A stretch of 64,000 nucleotides of DNA from Pantoea agglomerans NBRC 102470 (GCF_001598475.1 NZ_BCZA01000003.1:310001-374000); one strand, 5' to 3'. Positions 47,816 through 59,598 are shown, counted from the first letter of the stretch. A program made the numbers and translations. Notes: a model not told the origin generated them from the letters alone.

Positions 47816-48916
47816 TTATTGTGGTGTCAGGGTCAGGCGTAAATCGTCACCGACCTGGCGGACATCACTGAAACGGAAGGCAGGTGCGTCAGCCAGCTGG
47901 CTTAGTCCCGGCAGCTGACACAGCCCGCGTCCTTCATGACCTAACAGCTTAGGCGCCAGATAAACAATCAGTTCATCGACCAGTCCGGCCTGCAACAGGG
48001 CACCGGCCAGCGTTGCGCCCGCTTCAACCCAGACGCTGTTAATCTGCCGCTGTCCCAGCAGCATCATCATCGCCACCAGGTCCAGCTGCTGTTCGCGCAG
48101 CGGAACTGCGATTTGCGTCACGTCAGCGGGCCAGCTCTGCTGATCGGGCTGATGACGCATCAGCCAGGTTTCGCCTGGCTGCTCAATGAGCCGATGCTGC
48201 GGCGTCACGCGATTCTGGCTGTCGATAATCACCCGCACCGGCTGACGCAGTTGCTGCTCATCAAGCAGTGCCTGGCTCTCTGCATTGAGTTCAGACCAGC
48301 GTACCGTCAGGGAAGGATCGTCCGCCAGCACCGTGGCGCTGCTGCTGAGAATGGCGGCGCTCTGCGCACGCAGGCGCTGCACATCACGACGGGCAGCCGG
48401 CGAGGTTATCCACTGACTTTCGCCGCTGGCCATTGCCGTTCTGCCATCCAGTGAGGCACCCAGCTTGAGCTGGATCCAGGGGAAGCCAGTGCGCATGCGT
48501 TTGAGGAAACCGCGATTCAGCGCCTCCGCTTCCGGCATCATCAGACCGTGGCTGACCTCAATGCCCGCCTGATGCAGACGGTGCAGTCCGCGCCCCGCCA
48601 CCTGCGGATTCGGATCCTGCATGGCGGCCACGACACGGGTAACGCCAGCGGCGATCAGCGCATCACAGCAGGGTGGCGTACGGCCATGATGGCTGCAGGG
48701 TTCCAGCGTGACATAGGCGGTTGCGCCACGCGCTTTCTCACCCGCCATGCGCAGGGCGTGGACTTCAGCATGCGGTTCACCGGCGCGCTGATGCCAGCCC
48801 TCACCGACCACCTCGCCATCGCGCACAATCACGCAGCCCACATTGGGGTTCGGCATCGTCGTAAAGCGGCCGCGTCGCGCCAGTTCCAGCGCACGCGCCA
48901 TATAAAGTTCATCCAT
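47816..48916 (-). CDS. ribD: Bifunctional riboflavin deaminase/reductase RibD
   Basis: The 366-residue enzyme has an N-terminal zinc deaminase (HAEVHALRMAG, then PCSHHGRTPPC, near residues 49-84) and a C-terminal reductase related to dihydrofolate reductase. It converts the pyrimidine from RibA to the ribitylamino-uracil used by RibH. Only 3 bases separate it from nrdR, so they are probably cotranscribed. Confidence 0.97.
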   Translation of the reverse strand: MDELYMARALELARRGRFTTMPNPNVGCVIVRDGEVVGEGWHQRAGEPHAEVHALRMAGEKARGATAYVTLEPCSHHGRTPPCCDALIAAGVTRVVAAMQDPNPQVAGRGLHRLHQAGIEVSHGLMMPEAEALNRGFLKRMRTGFPWIQLKLGASLDGRTAMASGESQWITSPAARRDVQRLRAQSAAILSSSATVLADDPSLTVRWSELNAESQALLDEQQLRQPVRVIIDSQNRVTPQHRLIEQPGETWLMRHQPDQQSWPADVTQIAVPLREQQLDLVAMMMLLGQRQINSVWVEAGATLAGALLQAGLVDELIVYLAPKLLGHEGRGLCQLPGLSQLADAPAFRFSDVRQVGDDLRLTLTPQ

Positions 48917-48919
48917 GGT

Positions 48920-49369
48920 TTAATCCTGTAACCGGGCGATCTCTTCGCCAAAATCACGAATGTCTTCAAAGCTGCGGTAAACCGAGGCAAAGCGGATGTA
49001 GGCGACTTTATCGAGCTTCTTCAGCTCATCCATCACCAGATTGCCAATCAGCTTACTGGGGATCTCACGTTCACCGGTGGCACGCAGCTGGGTTTTAATA
49101 TGGTTTACGGCGCTTTCAACCGCATCGGCGCTGACCGGACGCTTCTCAAGCGCTTTCATCATCCCGCTGGCCATTTTGTCTTCATTAAAGGGTTCGCGCA
49201 CGTCATTGCTTTTCACCACGCGTGGCATCACCAGTTCCGCCACCTCGAAGGTGGTAAAACGCTCATGACACATCAGACACTGGCGGCGGCGGCGCACCGA
49301 AGAGCCTTCACTAACCAGACGAGAATCAATCACTTTGGTGTCCACAGCGGAGCAGAATGGGCAATGCAT
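48920..49369 (-). CDS. nrdR: Ribonucleotide reductase regulator NrdR
   Basis: The 149-residue repressor has an N-terminal zinc ribbon ([17 protein letters not shown] ... [17 protein letters not shown]) and an ATP-cone domain ([19 protein letters not shown]). It binds NrdR boxes at nrd promoters in response to ATP/dATP. The start at 49369 is set by the zinc ribbon; twenty codons of upstream frame are not conserved. It heads the nrdR-ribD-ribH-nusB series. Confidence 0.97.
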   Translation of the reverse strand: MHCPFCSAVDTKVIDSRLVSEGSSVRRRRQCLMCHERFTTFEVAELVMPRVVKSNDVREPFNEDKMASGMMKALEKRPVSADAVESAVNHIKTQLRATGEREIPSKLIGNLVMDELKKLDKVAYIRFASVYRSFEDIRDFGEEIARLQD

Positions 49370-49557
49370 GACGTTTCCTGACGCGAGAGAGATGGGCCAG
49401 ACAGTGTAACGCGAACTGCGAATCAACAAAATCTCTTCCGTGCCTTTCCTGTGCCACCACGCACAGCATAAATGATGTTAAATATCAGCGACGGCAAAAG
49501 GGTCTACGCTTATAGAGCCGAAAGACGGCGTATATCCACTAACACACTGGAGGTTGT

Positions 49558-49995
49558 ATGGGTCTGTTTAATTTTGTGAAAGAAGCCGGTGAAAAATTAT
49601 GGGATGCCGTGAATGGCGGCGATGACCAGAATAAAAAGCTGCAGGATCACATCAACAAGCTCGGGTTACCCGACAGCGACAAAGTGGATGTGAAGGTCAA
49701 CGGCGATACCGTGACCGTGACGGGCGATGGCCTTTCCCAGGAGCTGAAAGAGAAGATTCTGATCGCAGCCGGTAACGTTGCAGGCATCACCAAAGTGGAA
49801 GATAAGGTGACCGTGACAGACAGCGCGGCCGAGTCAGAACTTTACACCGTGAAAAAAGGCGACACGCTGAGCGCAATTTCCAAACAGGTTTATGGAAATG
49901 CCAACGAATACAACAAGATTTTCGAAGCGAATAAGCCAATGCTCTCTCATCCTGATAAGATCTATCCTGGCCAGGTTTTACGTATTCCAAAATAA
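49558..49995 (+). CDS. kbp: Potassium-binding protein Kbp (BON-LysM)
   Basis: The 145-residue protein ([20 protein letters not shown]) has a BON domain (residues about 20-85) and a C-terminal LysM domain ([18 protein letters not shown]). E. coli Kbp (YgaU) is a cytoplasmic K+ sensor needed for normal growth at high potassium. GGAGG precedes the ATG. In E. coli the gene is elsewhere on the chromosome, so its place between nrdR and yajI is a rearrangement relative to that genome. Confidence 0.95.
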   Translation: MGLFNFVKEAGEKLWDAVNGGDDQNKKLQDHINKLGLPDSDKVDVKVNGDTVTVTGDGLSQELKEKILIAAGNVAGITKVEDKVTVTDSAAESELYTVKKGDTLSAISKQVYGNANEYNKIFEANKPMLSHPDKIYPGQVLRIPK

Positions 49996-50011
49996 CGGAC
50001 AAGGATAACTT

Positions 50012-50581
50012 ATGAGCAGGATGGTTTGGGTTCCGGTGGCGCTCTCTCTGGTGATGCTGAGCGGTTGCAGCAGTAGCGCCAGCAATCCGCAGGTCAGAGA
50101 GCTGCATCAGGAAGTGAGTCAGCTTAATCAGCAGATGCAGCACCTGACCACGCAGGCCAGTGCGCTGGAGATTCAGGGGCAGCTAAACAGCCATTCGCAG
50201 CAAGGCGCGTGGCTGATCCCGCAGGCGAACACGCCGGTGGCGCTGCAAACCCAGCTCGGCACGCTGCGACTGGCGCTCTCGCCTGTCACTGCTGAAGCCA
50301 GCGGCTCGCGGGCAACCCTGACGGTACGCTCAATGGACGATCGCCCTTTGCCTGCCCTGCACGCTACGGTGAACTGGGGCGAACTCGATCCGGCAACCGG
50401 TAAACCACTGAGTAACGGCAGTCTGAGTCAGACAATAGCGGTCCCTGCCTCGCTGTTGCCCCAGCATTCGGTGAGCATACCGCTGCGACTCAGCGGCCTC
50501 ACGCCGGATCAATCAGGTTATGTCCGCGTGCATAACGTCACCGGCGACGCACCTGCCCAGACCTCCCCTGCTGCACCCTGA
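50012..50581 (+). CDS. yajI: YajI family lipoprotein (DUF3251)
   Basis: The 189-residue lipoprotein starts MSRMVWVPVALSLVMLSGCS with lipobox LSGC. A short coiled-coil (VRELHQEVSQLNQQMQHLTTQ) follows, then the DUF3251 beta domain (GAWLIPQANTPVALQTQLGTL, ending SGYVRVHNV). Its function is not known. AAGGA lies just before the ATG and kbp ends 16 bases upstream, so the two may be cotranscribed here. Confidence 0.93.
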   Translation: MSRMVWVPVALSLVMLSGCSSSASNPQVRELHQEVSQLNQQMQHLTTQASALEIQGQLNSHSQQGAWLIPQANTPVALQTQLGTLRLALSPVTAEASGSRATLTVRSMDDRPLPALHATVNWGELDPATGKPLSNGSLSQTIAVPASLLPQHSVSIPLRLSGLTPDQSGYVRVHNVTGDAPAQTSPAAP

Positions 50582-50596
50582 TCTGATCACAGGTGC

Positions 50597-50632
50597 AAAA
50601 AAAACGGGCAGCCACATGGCTGCCCGTTTTTA
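50597..50632. terminator. Bidirectional terminator between yajI and secF
   Basis: ACGGGCAGCC and GGCTGCCCGT around ACAT with A and T runs on both flanks. Confidence 0.93.
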
Positions 50633-50646
50633 TTTCTCTGCGGCGA

Positions 50647-51615
50647 TTAAGGCAGGATAGAAGGCTGATCGGCGCCCTCTTTCTCGACTTTCTGCACCAG
50701 CATATGTTCACGCTTCATGCCCAGCTTCAGCGCCAGCGCCGAAGAGACATAAATTGATGAAATCGTACCAATCGTCACACCAATCAGCATGGTCAGTGAG
50801 AAGCCTTTCAGCAGCGCACCACCAAACACGAAGAGGATGAGGATCATCGCCAGCGTGGTCAGCGAGGTAATCAGCGTACGGCTTAACGTCTGGGTCAGTG
50901 ACACGTTAGTAATATCGTAAGAGCTGCCGCGACGGATCTTGCGGAAGTTTTCACGAATACGGTCCGACACCACGATTTTATCGTTAAGCGAGTAGCCAAT
51001 CACCGACATCAGTGAGGCAACAATCGTCAGGTCGATTTCAATGCGGAACAGCGCCAGCAGGCCGCAGGTGATGATCACGTCATGCGCCAGCGCCAGCACG
51101 GTACCCAGCGCCAGACGCCACTCAAAGCGAAAACCGATGTAGATCAGAATCGCAATCAGCGCGGACAACAGCGCCATCGCACCCGCCTGCGCCAGGTCGC
51201 TGCCCACACTCGGACCCACGAACTCAATGCGCTTAACGGTAGCATTCTGCTGGGTGGTCTGGTTAATCACCGACACCACTTTATTGCCTAACTCGGTGCC
51301 CGCCGGGCCGGTAACCGGTGCCATACGCACCATGACATCACGGCTGCTGCCAAAGTTCTGAACCAGCGGCTCGTCAAAGCCCGCTTTCACCAGATCGCCA
51401 CGCAGGACTTCAAGATCGGCCGGTTTTTCCAGCGCGATCTCAATCACCGTACCACCGGTGAAATCGAGGCCCCAGTTAAAACCACGCACACCCACGATAG
51501 CAATCGCGGCGAGAATCAGCAGTCCCGAAATGATGAAGGCCAGCTTATCCCAGCGCATAAAGTCGACGACTTTACGCCCGTGGTTCAACTGCTCAATGTT
51601 ATATTCCTGTGCCAC
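50647..51615 (-). CDS. secF: Protein translocase subunit SecF
   Basis: The 322-residue RND-type subunit has six membrane helices with the family motif [15 protein letters not shown] near residues 47-61 and [12 protein letters not shown]. The start is a GTG at 51615 ([16 protein letters not shown]) with GGAG upstream, giving the E. coli length of 323 within one residue. SecDF uses the proton gradient to pull exported proteins out of SecYEG. It lies 10 bases downstream of secD. Confidence 0.97.
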   Translation of the reverse strand: MAQEYNIEQLNHGRKVVDFMRWDKLAFIISGLLILAAIAIVGVRGFNWGLDFTGGTVIEIALEKPADLEVLRGDLVKAGFDEPLVQNFGSSRDVMVRMAPVTGPAGTELGNKVVSVINQTTQQNATVKRIEFVGPSVGSDLAQAGAMALLSALIAILIYIGFRFEWRLALGTVLALAHDVIITCGLLALFRIEIDLTIVASLMSVIGYSLNDKIVVSDRIRENFRKIRRGSSYDITNVSLTQTLSRTLITSLTTLAMILILFVFGGALLKGFSLTMLIGVTIGTISSIYVSSALALKLGMKREHMLVQKVEKEGADQPSILP

Positions 51616-51625
51616 AACGCACTCC

Positions 51626-53473
51626 TCAGATAGACAGCTTGTTGATGCGTTTGCCACCGTAAACCAGGTTAACAATGGCACGGGTACCGACAATCGCGGT
51701 GAACATTGAGGTTGCGATACCAATTGCGGTGGTAATAGCAAAGCCTTTGATCGAACCGGTGCCGACTGCATAAAGAATGATAACTTTGATCAGGGTGGTC
51801 ACGTTCGCATCGACAATACTGGAGAAGGCGCCTTTATAGCCCTCATGAATTGCCTGCTGAACCGAGCGCCCGTTACGCAGCTCTTCTTTAATACGTTCGT
51901 TAATCAGCACGTTGGCATCCACCGCCACCGCCAGCGTTAACACGATACCGGCAATACCCGGCATGGTCAGGGTCGCGCCCGGCAATAGCGACATAATGCC
52001 GACAATCAGCACCAGGTTAACCAGCAGCGCGCTGGTCGCAATCAGACCAAACTTCTTGTAGAACACCACCATAAACAGGATCGACGCAAGCAGACCCCAC
52101 AGGCAGGCTTCCAGACCCTGAGTAATGTTCTGCTGACCCATGGTCGGCCCGATAGTACGCTCTTCCACAATCTGGATGGGCGCAATCAACGCACCGGCAC
52201 GCAGCAGCAGCGAGAGCTGACGCGCTTCGTTCGGGTTGTTGATACCGGTGATGCGGAAGCTGTTCCCCAGACGAGACTGGATGTTGGCGACGTTAATCAC
52301 CTCTTCCTGTTTCACCAGAATTGAACGGCCATTGGCATCTTTCTTACCGCTGTCTTTGTACTCCACAAACAGGGTCGCCATCGGCTTGCCGATGTTGTCC
52401 TTGGTGAAGTTCGACATGATGTTACCGCCTGCGCCATCCAGTGAAATGTTCACCTGTGGCTGGTTGTACTCATCCATGCTGGAAGTCGAGTCGGTGATAT
52501 GGTCACCGGTCAGGATCACCCGCTTGTAGAGCACCACCGGCTGGCCATCACGCATGTCTTTAACTTCAGAGTCACCCGGTACACGACCACTGGCCGCTAC
52601 GGTTGGATCCACGCTGGTGTTTACCAGACGGAATTCCAGCGTCGCCGTTGCACCCAGAATCTCTTTAGCGCGTGCCGTATCCTGAATACCCGGCAACTCA
52701 ACTACGATGCGATCGGAACCCTGACGCTGTACCAGCGGTTCGGCCACGCCCAGCTGGTTCACACGGTTACGCAGAATAGTAATGTTCTGCTGAACCGCAT
52801 ATTCACGCGCTTCGCTGAGACGGGCATCGCTCATGGTGGCACGCAGAGCATCGCTGCCGCTGCTGTTGATCACCAGATCCTGATGACGCGAGGTCAGCCA
52901 GGAGATCGCCGCATCGCGGCTGGCTGCGTCACGGAAACGAATTTCCACGCCGTAGTTCGCGATTTTGTTGACGGTGGTGTAAGGGATACTTTTGGTGCGC
53001 AGGTCGCTACGCAGCGAGTCAGCATTCTGCTCCTGCAGTTTGCCGAGCGCGGTGTCCATGTCCACTTCCATCAGGAAGTGCACACCACCACGCAGATCGA
53101 GACCGAGTTTCATCGGTTCTGCTGACAGCATCGACAGCCAGCGAGGCGTGGCTGGCGCGAGGTTCAGCGCAACAACGTAGTTTTCACCCAACGCTTTCAT
53201 GATCGCTTCACGGGCGCGTAACTGCACATCCGTATTATTGAAGCGCGCGGTAATCGCACCATTTTCCAGCGCAACAGATTTGCTCTGGATATTGTCTTGT
53301 TTTAATGCGGACTGAATTTGATCCAACGTCTGCTCACTGGCGGCGCTTCCGCGCGCACCAGTGATTTGAACGGCCGGATCCTCACCATACAGGTTGGGAA
53401 GCGCATAGAGCAGGCCGACGAGAATCACGACGACCAGCATCACGTACTTCCACAAAGGATAACGATTTAACAC
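51626..53473 (-). CDS. secD: Protein translocase subunit SecD
   Basis: The 615-residue subunit begins with a GTG at 53473 ([18 protein letters not shown]). It has a large periplasmic region after the first helix and the RND motif [18 protein letters not shown]. The membrane Asp motif is in [24 protein letters not shown]. It forms SecDF with the next gene. The upstream frame extends 34 codons without homology. The yajC-secD-secF operon is as in E. coli. Confidence 0.97.
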   Translation of the reverse strand: MLNRYPLWKYVMLVVVILVGLLYALPNLYGEDPAVQITGARGSAASEQTLDQIQSALKQDNIQSKSVALENGAITARFNNTDVQLRAREAIMKALGENYVVALNLAPATPRWLSMLSAEPMKLGLDLRGGVHFLMEVDMDTALGKLQEQNADSLRSDLRTKSIPYTTVNKIANYGVEIRFRDAASRDAAISWLTSRHQDLVINSSGSDALRATMSDARLSEAREYAVQQNITILRNRVNQLGVAEPLVQRQGSDRIVVELPGIQDTARAKEILGATATLEFRLVNTSVDPTVAASGRVPGDSEVKDMRDGQPVVLYKRVILTGDHITDSTSSMDEYNQPQVNISLDGAGGNIMSNFTKDNIGKPMATLFVEYKDSGKKDANGRSILVKQEEVINVANIQSRLGNSFRITGINNPNEARQLSLLLRAGALIAPIQIVEERTIGPTMGQQNITQGLEACLWGLLASILFMVVFYKKFGLIATSALLVNLVLIVGIMSLLPGATLTMPGIAGIVLTLAVAVDANVLINERIKEELRNGRSVQQAIHEGYKGAFSSIVDANVTTLIKVIILYAVGTGSIKGFAITTAIGIATSMFTAIVGTRAIVNLVYGGKRINKLSI

Positions 53474-53498
53474 GGCAGTTCCCTTAGGGAAGAAAGAA

Positions 53499-53830
53499 TT
53501 ACAGCGCCTTGATAGTGCCTTTAGGCAGCACGGCGGCGACGAAATCACGTTTAATGACGACTTCATTGGTGTCATTCAGCGCGATAGCTACGTAGCCCGT
53601 GTCAGAGACTTTTGTTACGCGGCCTACAAGGCCACCGCTGGTCAGCACTTCATCACCCTTAGAGATAGAATCCATCAGCTTCTTGTGCTCTTTCGCACGT
53701 TTCTGCTGCGGACGCAGGATCATGAAATAGAAAATCAGACCAAACACCACCAGCATGATCACCAGAGAATACGGACTTCCCTGAGACGGTGCGCCTGCTG
53801 CGGCCACGGCGTCAGAAATGAAAAAGCTCA

Positions 53831-53831
<1 letters not shown>
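53499..53831 (-). CDS. yajC: Preprotein translocase subunit YajC
   Basis: The 110-residue single-span protein ([27 protein letters not shown]) has the conserved [20 protein letters not shown] junction. It associates with SecDF. Its ATG overlaps the tgt stop by one base and secD follows after 25 bases. Confidence 0.97.
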
Positions 53832-55018
<1,187 letters not shown>

Positions 55019-55057
55019 TCAGTCGCTCTCAGTCGATTCCGGCTATCGGTTAATAAA

Positions 55058-56128
55058 TCAGTCGCCCACTTTTTCCAGCGGCGCCTGCGGATTTTTGCTG
55101 ATAAACATCGCGTCGCCATAACTGAAGAAACGATATTGCTCAGCCACGGCTGCGCGGTACGCGGCCATGGTGTGCTGATAACCGGCAAACGCCGAGACCA
55201 GCATAATCAGAGTCGATTCGGGCAGATGGAAGTTGGTGATCAGCGCATCGATCACCTGATACTCATAGCCCGGATAGATAAAAATCTGGGTATCGTCGAA
55301 GAACGGCGCAATCAGGGCATCCTGACTCGCTTTGGCGGCGCTCTCCAGCGAACGGACAGAGGTGGTGCCGACAGCGACTACTTTATTGCCGCGTGCTTTA
55401 CAGGCCAGCACCGCATCAACAACCTCCTGCGGCACTTCGGCATATTCAGCATGCATGTGATGCTCTTCGATGGTGTCGACGCGCACCGGCTGGAAGGTTC
55501 CTGCACCGACATGCAGCGTCACAAACGCCATCTCAATGCCCTTCTCTTTCAGCGCCTGCAGCAGCGGTTCATCAAAATGCAGACCGGCGGTCGGTGCCGC
55601 AACGGCACCCGGTCGGGCACTGTAAACCGTCTGATAGAGCTCGCGATCCGCCTCTTCATCCGGACGGTCGATATAAGGCGGCAGAGGCATATGGCCGACG
55701 CTGTTGAGGATGTCGAGCACCGCGCGCTCATCATCAAACACAATCTCAAACAGCGCATCGTGACGCGCCACCATCGTCGCTTTGACGCTCTCGTCTTCGC
55801 CCAGCAGCAGTTCTGCTCCCGGCTTCGGCGCTTTCGAGGCGCGCACATGGGCCAGCACACGCTTGTCGTCGAGCATCCGCTCCACCAGCATCTCGATTTT
55901 GCCGCCACTGGCTTTGCGGCCAAAGACGCGCGCCGGAATCACACGGGTGTTGTTGAACACCAGCAGATCGCCCGGATTCAGCTTATCCAGCACGTCGGTG
56001 AACACACCGTGCGACAGCGTCCCGCTGGGACCCTCGAGCGACAGCAGACGACAGCCGCTGCGCTGCGCCTGGGGATAGTGAGCAATCAGGGATTCGGGCA
56101 GTTCAAAAGCAAAATCGGCGACACGCAT
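55058..56128 (-). CDS. queA: S-adenosylmethionine:tRNA ribosyltransferase-isomerase QueA
   Basis: The 356-residue enzyme begins [20 protein letters not shown] and has the family segments [15 protein letters not shown] and ALHF-type loop seen as [13 protein letters not shown]. It adds the epoxycyclopentanediol unit from SAM to preQ1 in tRNA. The start at 56128 was set by homology; the open frame continues 35 codons upstream. It probably heads the queA-tgt-yajC-secD-secF transcript. acpH diverges 103 bases away. Confidence 0.97.
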   Translation of the reverse strand: MRVADFAFELPESLIAHYPQAQRSGCRLLSLEGPSGTLSHGVFTDVLDKLNPGDLLVFNNTRVIPARVFGRKASGGKIEMLVERMLDDKRVLAHVRASKAPKPGAELLLGEDESVKATMVARHDALFEIVFDDERAVLDILNSVGHMPLPPYIDRPDEEADRELYQTVYSARPGAVAAPTAGLHFDEPLLQALKEKGIEMAFVTLHVGAGTFQPVRVDTIEEHHMHAEYAEVPQEVVDAVLACKARGNKVVAVGTTSVRSLESAAKASQDALIAPFFDDTQIFIYPGYEYQVIDALITNFHLPESTLIMLVSAFAGYQHTMAAYRAAVAEQYRFFSYGDAMFISKNPQAPLEKVGD

Positions 56129-56231
56129 GAAAGAGTTCTTTCTCAGGCAAAAACAGGCGGCACAGTTTAGCGGAAAATAGACCAATTCTGAACAACTGGC
56201 TGCGCAAAGGCAGTTCAGCCTATAATGCGGC

Positions 56232-56813
56232 ATGAACTTTCTTGCTCATCTCCATCTGGCTAAGCTGGCCGACAGCTCCTTACTCGGCAATTTAATGGCC
56301 GATTTTGTGCGTGGCAACCCGCACCAGCACTGGTCTGCGCCCGTCGCGGACGGCATTCTGATGCACCGTCGTCTCGATGTGATGACCGATGCGCTGCCGG
56401 AAGTGCGCAGCGCCCGTCAGCTGTTCCGTGCCGAAACCTATCGCGTGGCACCCATTACGCTGGACGTCATCTGGGACCATTTTCTGGCCCGGCACTGGCA
56501 GCACTTCACGCCCGGCCAGACGCTGGTGCACTTTTCTGCCGCCGCCGAACGTGAAATCATGCCGCAACTGGCAGACACCCCCATCGAGTTTCAGGAACTC
56601 AACGCGGTGATGTGGCGCGAGCGCTGGTTTGAGCATTATGCCCAGCCCGCGCGGCTGGAGCGGGTGCTGCACGGCATGGCCAGCCGCCGTCCACGCCTGG
56701 CAGCCCTGCGCGACTCCTACCACGATTTCACGCAACACTATGATCAGCTGGAAGCGCTGTTTTTTGTTTTTTATCCGCGTTTAATGGCGCTGGCGACCAG
56801 CAGAACCCTGTAA
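56232..56813 (+). CDS. acpH: Acyl carrier protein phosphodiesterase AcpH
   Basis: The 193-residue HD-related phosphodiesterase ([20 protein letters not shown]) has metal ligands in MADFVRGN and WDHFLARHW. It cleaves the 4'-phosphopantetheine arm from acyl carrier protein. Length equals the E. coli enzyme. It is divergent from queA, as in E. coli. No ribosome site stands out before the ATG. Confidence 0.95.
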   Translation: MNFLAHLHLAKLADSSLLGNLMADFVRGNPHQHWSAPVADGILMHRRLDVMTDALPEVRSARQLFRAETYRVAPITLDVIWDHFLARHWQHFTPGQTLVHFSAAAEREIMPQLADTPIEFQELNAVMWRERWFEHYAQPARLERVLHGMASRRPRLAALRDSYHDFTQHYDQLEALFFVFYPRLMALATSRTL

Positions 56814-56930
56814 AACCCGATCCTCTGCTGCCGGGCTGGCGGACGCCAGCTTTCGCCCGCCGGGAAAGCGCCTCACCCGGCCCTGCACCATCTTGCCATT
56901 GCTGCCTATCTGCGGCTTAATGAAGCCTTT

Positions 56931-56946
56931 CTTAACAATAGTTAAG
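56931..56946. promoter_or_regulatory. Dyad upstream of the phosphatase pair
   Basis: CTTAAC-AATA-GTTAAG is a perfect 16-bp dyad, 74 bases before the next start. It could be a regulator site; no PHO box is seen. Confidence 0.4.
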
Positions 56947-57019
56947 TAAATATCACAGCCAGACCGCCTGTTCAGGCGTGCCTTCCGTTCGTTTTGACCA
57001 AAAGACATAAGAGGAAAAG

Positions 57020-57832
57020 ATGTCATCCGCTTCGCATTCTGAAATTGACGCGCGTTACCGTTACGCCTGCGACATCGCCCGTGCGGCGGCCAGCCGGGCT
57101 TATTCGTGGTATCAGCAGCGTCAGACACTGGTGGTGGAACACAAAAGGGATTTGCAGGACGTGGTCAGCGAGGCTGATCGTAACGTTGAGGCATTGATTA
57201 AGACATTAATCGCTGAGCGCTTTCCTGACGATGCTGTCTATGGCGAAGAGAGCGGTGGTGAGGTTCAGGGCGCGCCCTTTATCTGGGTGGTCGATCCCAT
57301 CGACGGCACCGCCTGCTTCGTCAACGGCCTGCCTAACTGGTGCGTCTCGCTGGCGGTGGTCTGTGACGGCGAACCGGTAATCGGCGTGGTCTGCGATCCC
57401 AATCATCAGGAGCTGTTTCACGCACGAGCAGGTCAGGGTGCGTGGGTTAATGAGAGCCGTTTGCAGGTTCATAGCGCGACGCATCTCAACGAGGGTTTGC
57501 TCGGCATCAGCAACTCCAGTCGCACCCCTGCCGAAAGCGTCTCGCGCCTGATTAGCGGCTTAACTGAACAGGGTGGCATGTTTATTCGCATCGGTTCTGG
57601 CGCGCTGACCAGCGCCTGGGCGGCCGCCGGGCGACTGATTGGCTACTATGAAGCGCATATGCATCCCTGGGATAGTCTGCCGGGCATCGTCCTGATGCGC
57701 GAAGCGGGCGGCGTCACTAATGATTATCTGCGCAACGAGGGGCTAAAAAACGGCAACCCGGTGTTGCTGGCCAATGCGACTCTTTATCCAAAAATCAAAG
57801 CGCTGACCGGTAATCGCGCGCTGGAGGAGTAA
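57020..57832 (+). CDS. Inositol monophosphatase family protein
   Basis: The 270-residue phosphatase has the metal-binding Glu in GEESGG (75-80), DPIDGT at 92-97 and the C-terminal WDSLPG (217-222), the three marks of the family. DPIDGTACF differs from the usual DPxDGTTNF. It lacks a signal peptide, so it acts in the cytoplasm. AGAGGA precedes the ATG. Its stop is immediately followed by the ATG of the phytase-like gene (TAAATG), so translation is coupled. Substrate could be inositol phosphate, or another sugar phosphate; the neighbour favours the former. It is not in the matching E. coli locus. Confidence 0.87.
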   Translation: MSSASHSEIDARYRYACDIARAAASRAYSWYQQRQTLVVEHKRDLQDVVSEADRNVEALIKTLIAERFPDDAVYGEESGGEVQGAPFIWVVDPIDGTACFVNGLPNWCVSLAVVCDGEPVIGVVCDPNHQELFHARAGQGAWVNESRLQVHSATHLNEGLLGISNSSRTPAESVSRLISGLTEQGGMFIRIGSGALTSAWAAAGRLIGYYEAHMHPWDSLPGIVLMREAGGVTNDYLRNEGLKNGNPVLLANATLYPKIKALTGNRALEE

Positions 57833-59089
57833 ATGACGCTGCCAGGCCTGTACCGCTGCGCGCTGATCCTCTGTTCTCTCTGGCTGTTAAGTCCGGCGTC
57901 ACAGGCGGCGGATTACCAGCTGGAGAAGGTGGTCGAACTGAGCCGTCACGGTGTCCGTCCGCCCACCCCCGGCAATCGCAAAGAGATTGAAGCCGCCAGC
58001 CAGCAACCCTGGACGCAGTGGACCAGCGCCGATGGCGAGCTGACCGGTCATGGCTACAGCGCGGTGGTCAATAAAGGACGCTGGGAAGGCGAGCACTATC
58101 GCCAGCTCGGCCTGCTGGGCGCGGGCTGTCCTGATGCGGCACAGGTCTACGTGCGCGCCAGTCCGCTGCAGCGCACCCGTGCCACGGCCGCAGCGCTGAC
58201 TGACGGGGCCTTTCCCGGCTGCGGCGTGCCGGTGCATCACGTAGCGGGCGATGTCGATCCCCTGTTCCAGAGTGAAAAGCTGACGATCACCCAGAGCGAT
58301 CCTGCTCAGGAGCTGGCGGCTAAGCAGCAGAAAGCGGGCGATCTGGCGCGGCTGCAACAGCAGTTGCAACCCGCCATTCAGCAGCTGAAAGCCGCCGTCT
58401 GCCCGCCAGCTACTGACTGCCCCCTCTTTGATGCGCCCTGGTCGTTCCGGCAAACCCGTAACGGCAACACATACGTTTACGGGCTGAGTGTGATGGCAAG
58501 CATGGTGGAGACGCTGCGACTGGGCTACAGCGAAAACCTGCCGTTGGACCAGCTCGCCTGGGGACACATCACCTCGGCCGCGCAGATCACCACGCTGCTG
58601 CCGCTGCTGACCGCAAACTACGATCTCAGCAACGACGTGCTCTATCAGGCACAGCGCCGTGGCTCAATATTGCTCAACGCCCTGCTGGAGGCGATTGCTT
58701 CCGATAGCGCGCCGGGCCGCTGGCTGATTCTGGTGGCACATGACACCAATATTGCGATGGTGCGCACCCTGATGGGCTTTAGCTGGCAGTTGCCAGGCTA
58801 TTCACGCGGCAACATTCCACCGGGCAGTAGTCTGGTGCTGGAGCGCTGGCGCGACACCCACAGCGGCGAACGTTTTTTGCGGCTCTATTTCCAGGCGCAG
58901 AGTCTGGATGGGATTCGTCAGTTACAACCGATTGATGATAAACATCCGTTATTACGTCAGGAGTGGCATCAGCAAGACTGCAGAATCACCGATGTCGGCG
59001 TGCTCTGCCCTTATCAATCCACGCTGACTCAGCTTCGGAAAAAGCTGGATAACAGCGCTGTGCTGCCGGTTTCGGTTATATTGCCCTGA
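57833..59089 (+). CDS. Histidine acid phosphatase, phytase-type
   Basis: The 418-residue protein has a signal peptide (residues 1 to about 26, ending SPASQA) and the catalytic RHGVRPPTP at 38-46 with the nucleophile His39. The proton donor is in the HDTN motif (303-306). Five or more cysteines suggest disulfides in the periplasm. It resembles the AppA/AgpP phytase and glucose-1-phosphatase group; HDTN fits AppA-like phytases. It releases phosphate from organic esters, plausibly from plant phytate. The ATG directly follows the stop codon of the inositol monophosphatase gene, and no ribosome site stands out apart from GGAGG at the end of that gene. Confidence 0.87.
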   Translation: MTLPGLYRCALILCSLWLLSPASQAADYQLEKVVELSRHGVRPPTPGNRKEIEAASQQPWTQWTSADGELTGHGYSAVVNKGRWEGEHYRQLGLLGAGCPDAAQVYVRASPLQRTRATAAALTDGAFPGCGVPVHHVAGDVDPLFQSEKLTITQSDPAQELAAKQQKAGDLARLQQQLQPAIQQLKAAVCPPATDCPLFDAPWSFRQTRNGNTYVYGLSVMASMVETLRLGYSENLPLDQLAWGHITSAAQITTLLPLLTANYDLSNDVLYQAQRRGSILLNALLEAIASDSAPGRWLILVAHDTNIAMVRTLMGFSWQLPGYSRGNIPPGSSLVLERWRDTHSGERFLRLYFQAQSLDGIRQLQPIDDKHPLLRQEWHQQDCRITDVGVLCPYQSTLTQLRKKLDNSAVLPVSVILP

Positions 59090-59105
59090 GTCCGTGGCTA
59101 ATCAA

Positions 59106-59136
59106 ATTCAGGCCGCAGCATCAACGCGGCCTGAAT
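59106..59136 (+). terminator. Hairpin after the phytase-type gene, possible terminator
   Basis: ATTCAGGCCGC and GCGGCCTGAAT form a perfect 11-base stem with a nine-base loop. It lacks a T run. Confidence 0.5.
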
Positions 59137-59564
59137 AATGTTAACCGCTGTTAATTAACGCCATTCCGACCTTTTCTTATTTAAATCGCCTGACTATCAG
59201 CGCCACTCGTTTTGTTTTACGATAGACCCGTCAATCATCCCTTTATTAACTATTTTCCTGTAATTCTTGAGTATTTCGGCGACTGGTTTCGCCGTTTTTT
59301 ATTTCTTACACGCCCCGCTACTGCTGCCCGCCAGCGCCTGTGTGACTGCACGCTCACTTCTCTGAATCTCCCTTATCGCTTTCTGCCCGGTTATCACTAT
59401 CCGCCACATTCACTGCCAATTAAAATACGCATTCATGGATATAAACCGGGACATAAACTTATTTCGCAGGCAGGCGTTTTGCTCCTGATAACAGGATTCC
59501 ATATTGTGGATTGGGTCACATAAATAATCAGATGAGCAGGAATATAAAAGCGCGGGAAATAGCG

Positions 59565-59598
59565 TGTTCTGCTCCCCCACGAATGAGAGAGCAGAACA
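59565..59598 (-). terminator. Hairpin after proY, possible terminator
   Basis: TGTTCTGCTC and GAGCAGAACA arms around a 14-base loop, six bases beyond the proY stop. There is no T run. Confidence 0.45.

Noticed and set aside
55136..56170. 344-codon frame antisense to queA
   Set aside because: It is a codon-bias shadow; queA is certain and the antisense product has no recognisable domain.
59212..59523. 103-codon frame in the gap after the phytase-type gene
   Set aside because: It starts at TTG without a ribosome site, its sequence is low-complexity aromatic/His-rich with no family features, and it runs into a region of hairpins.
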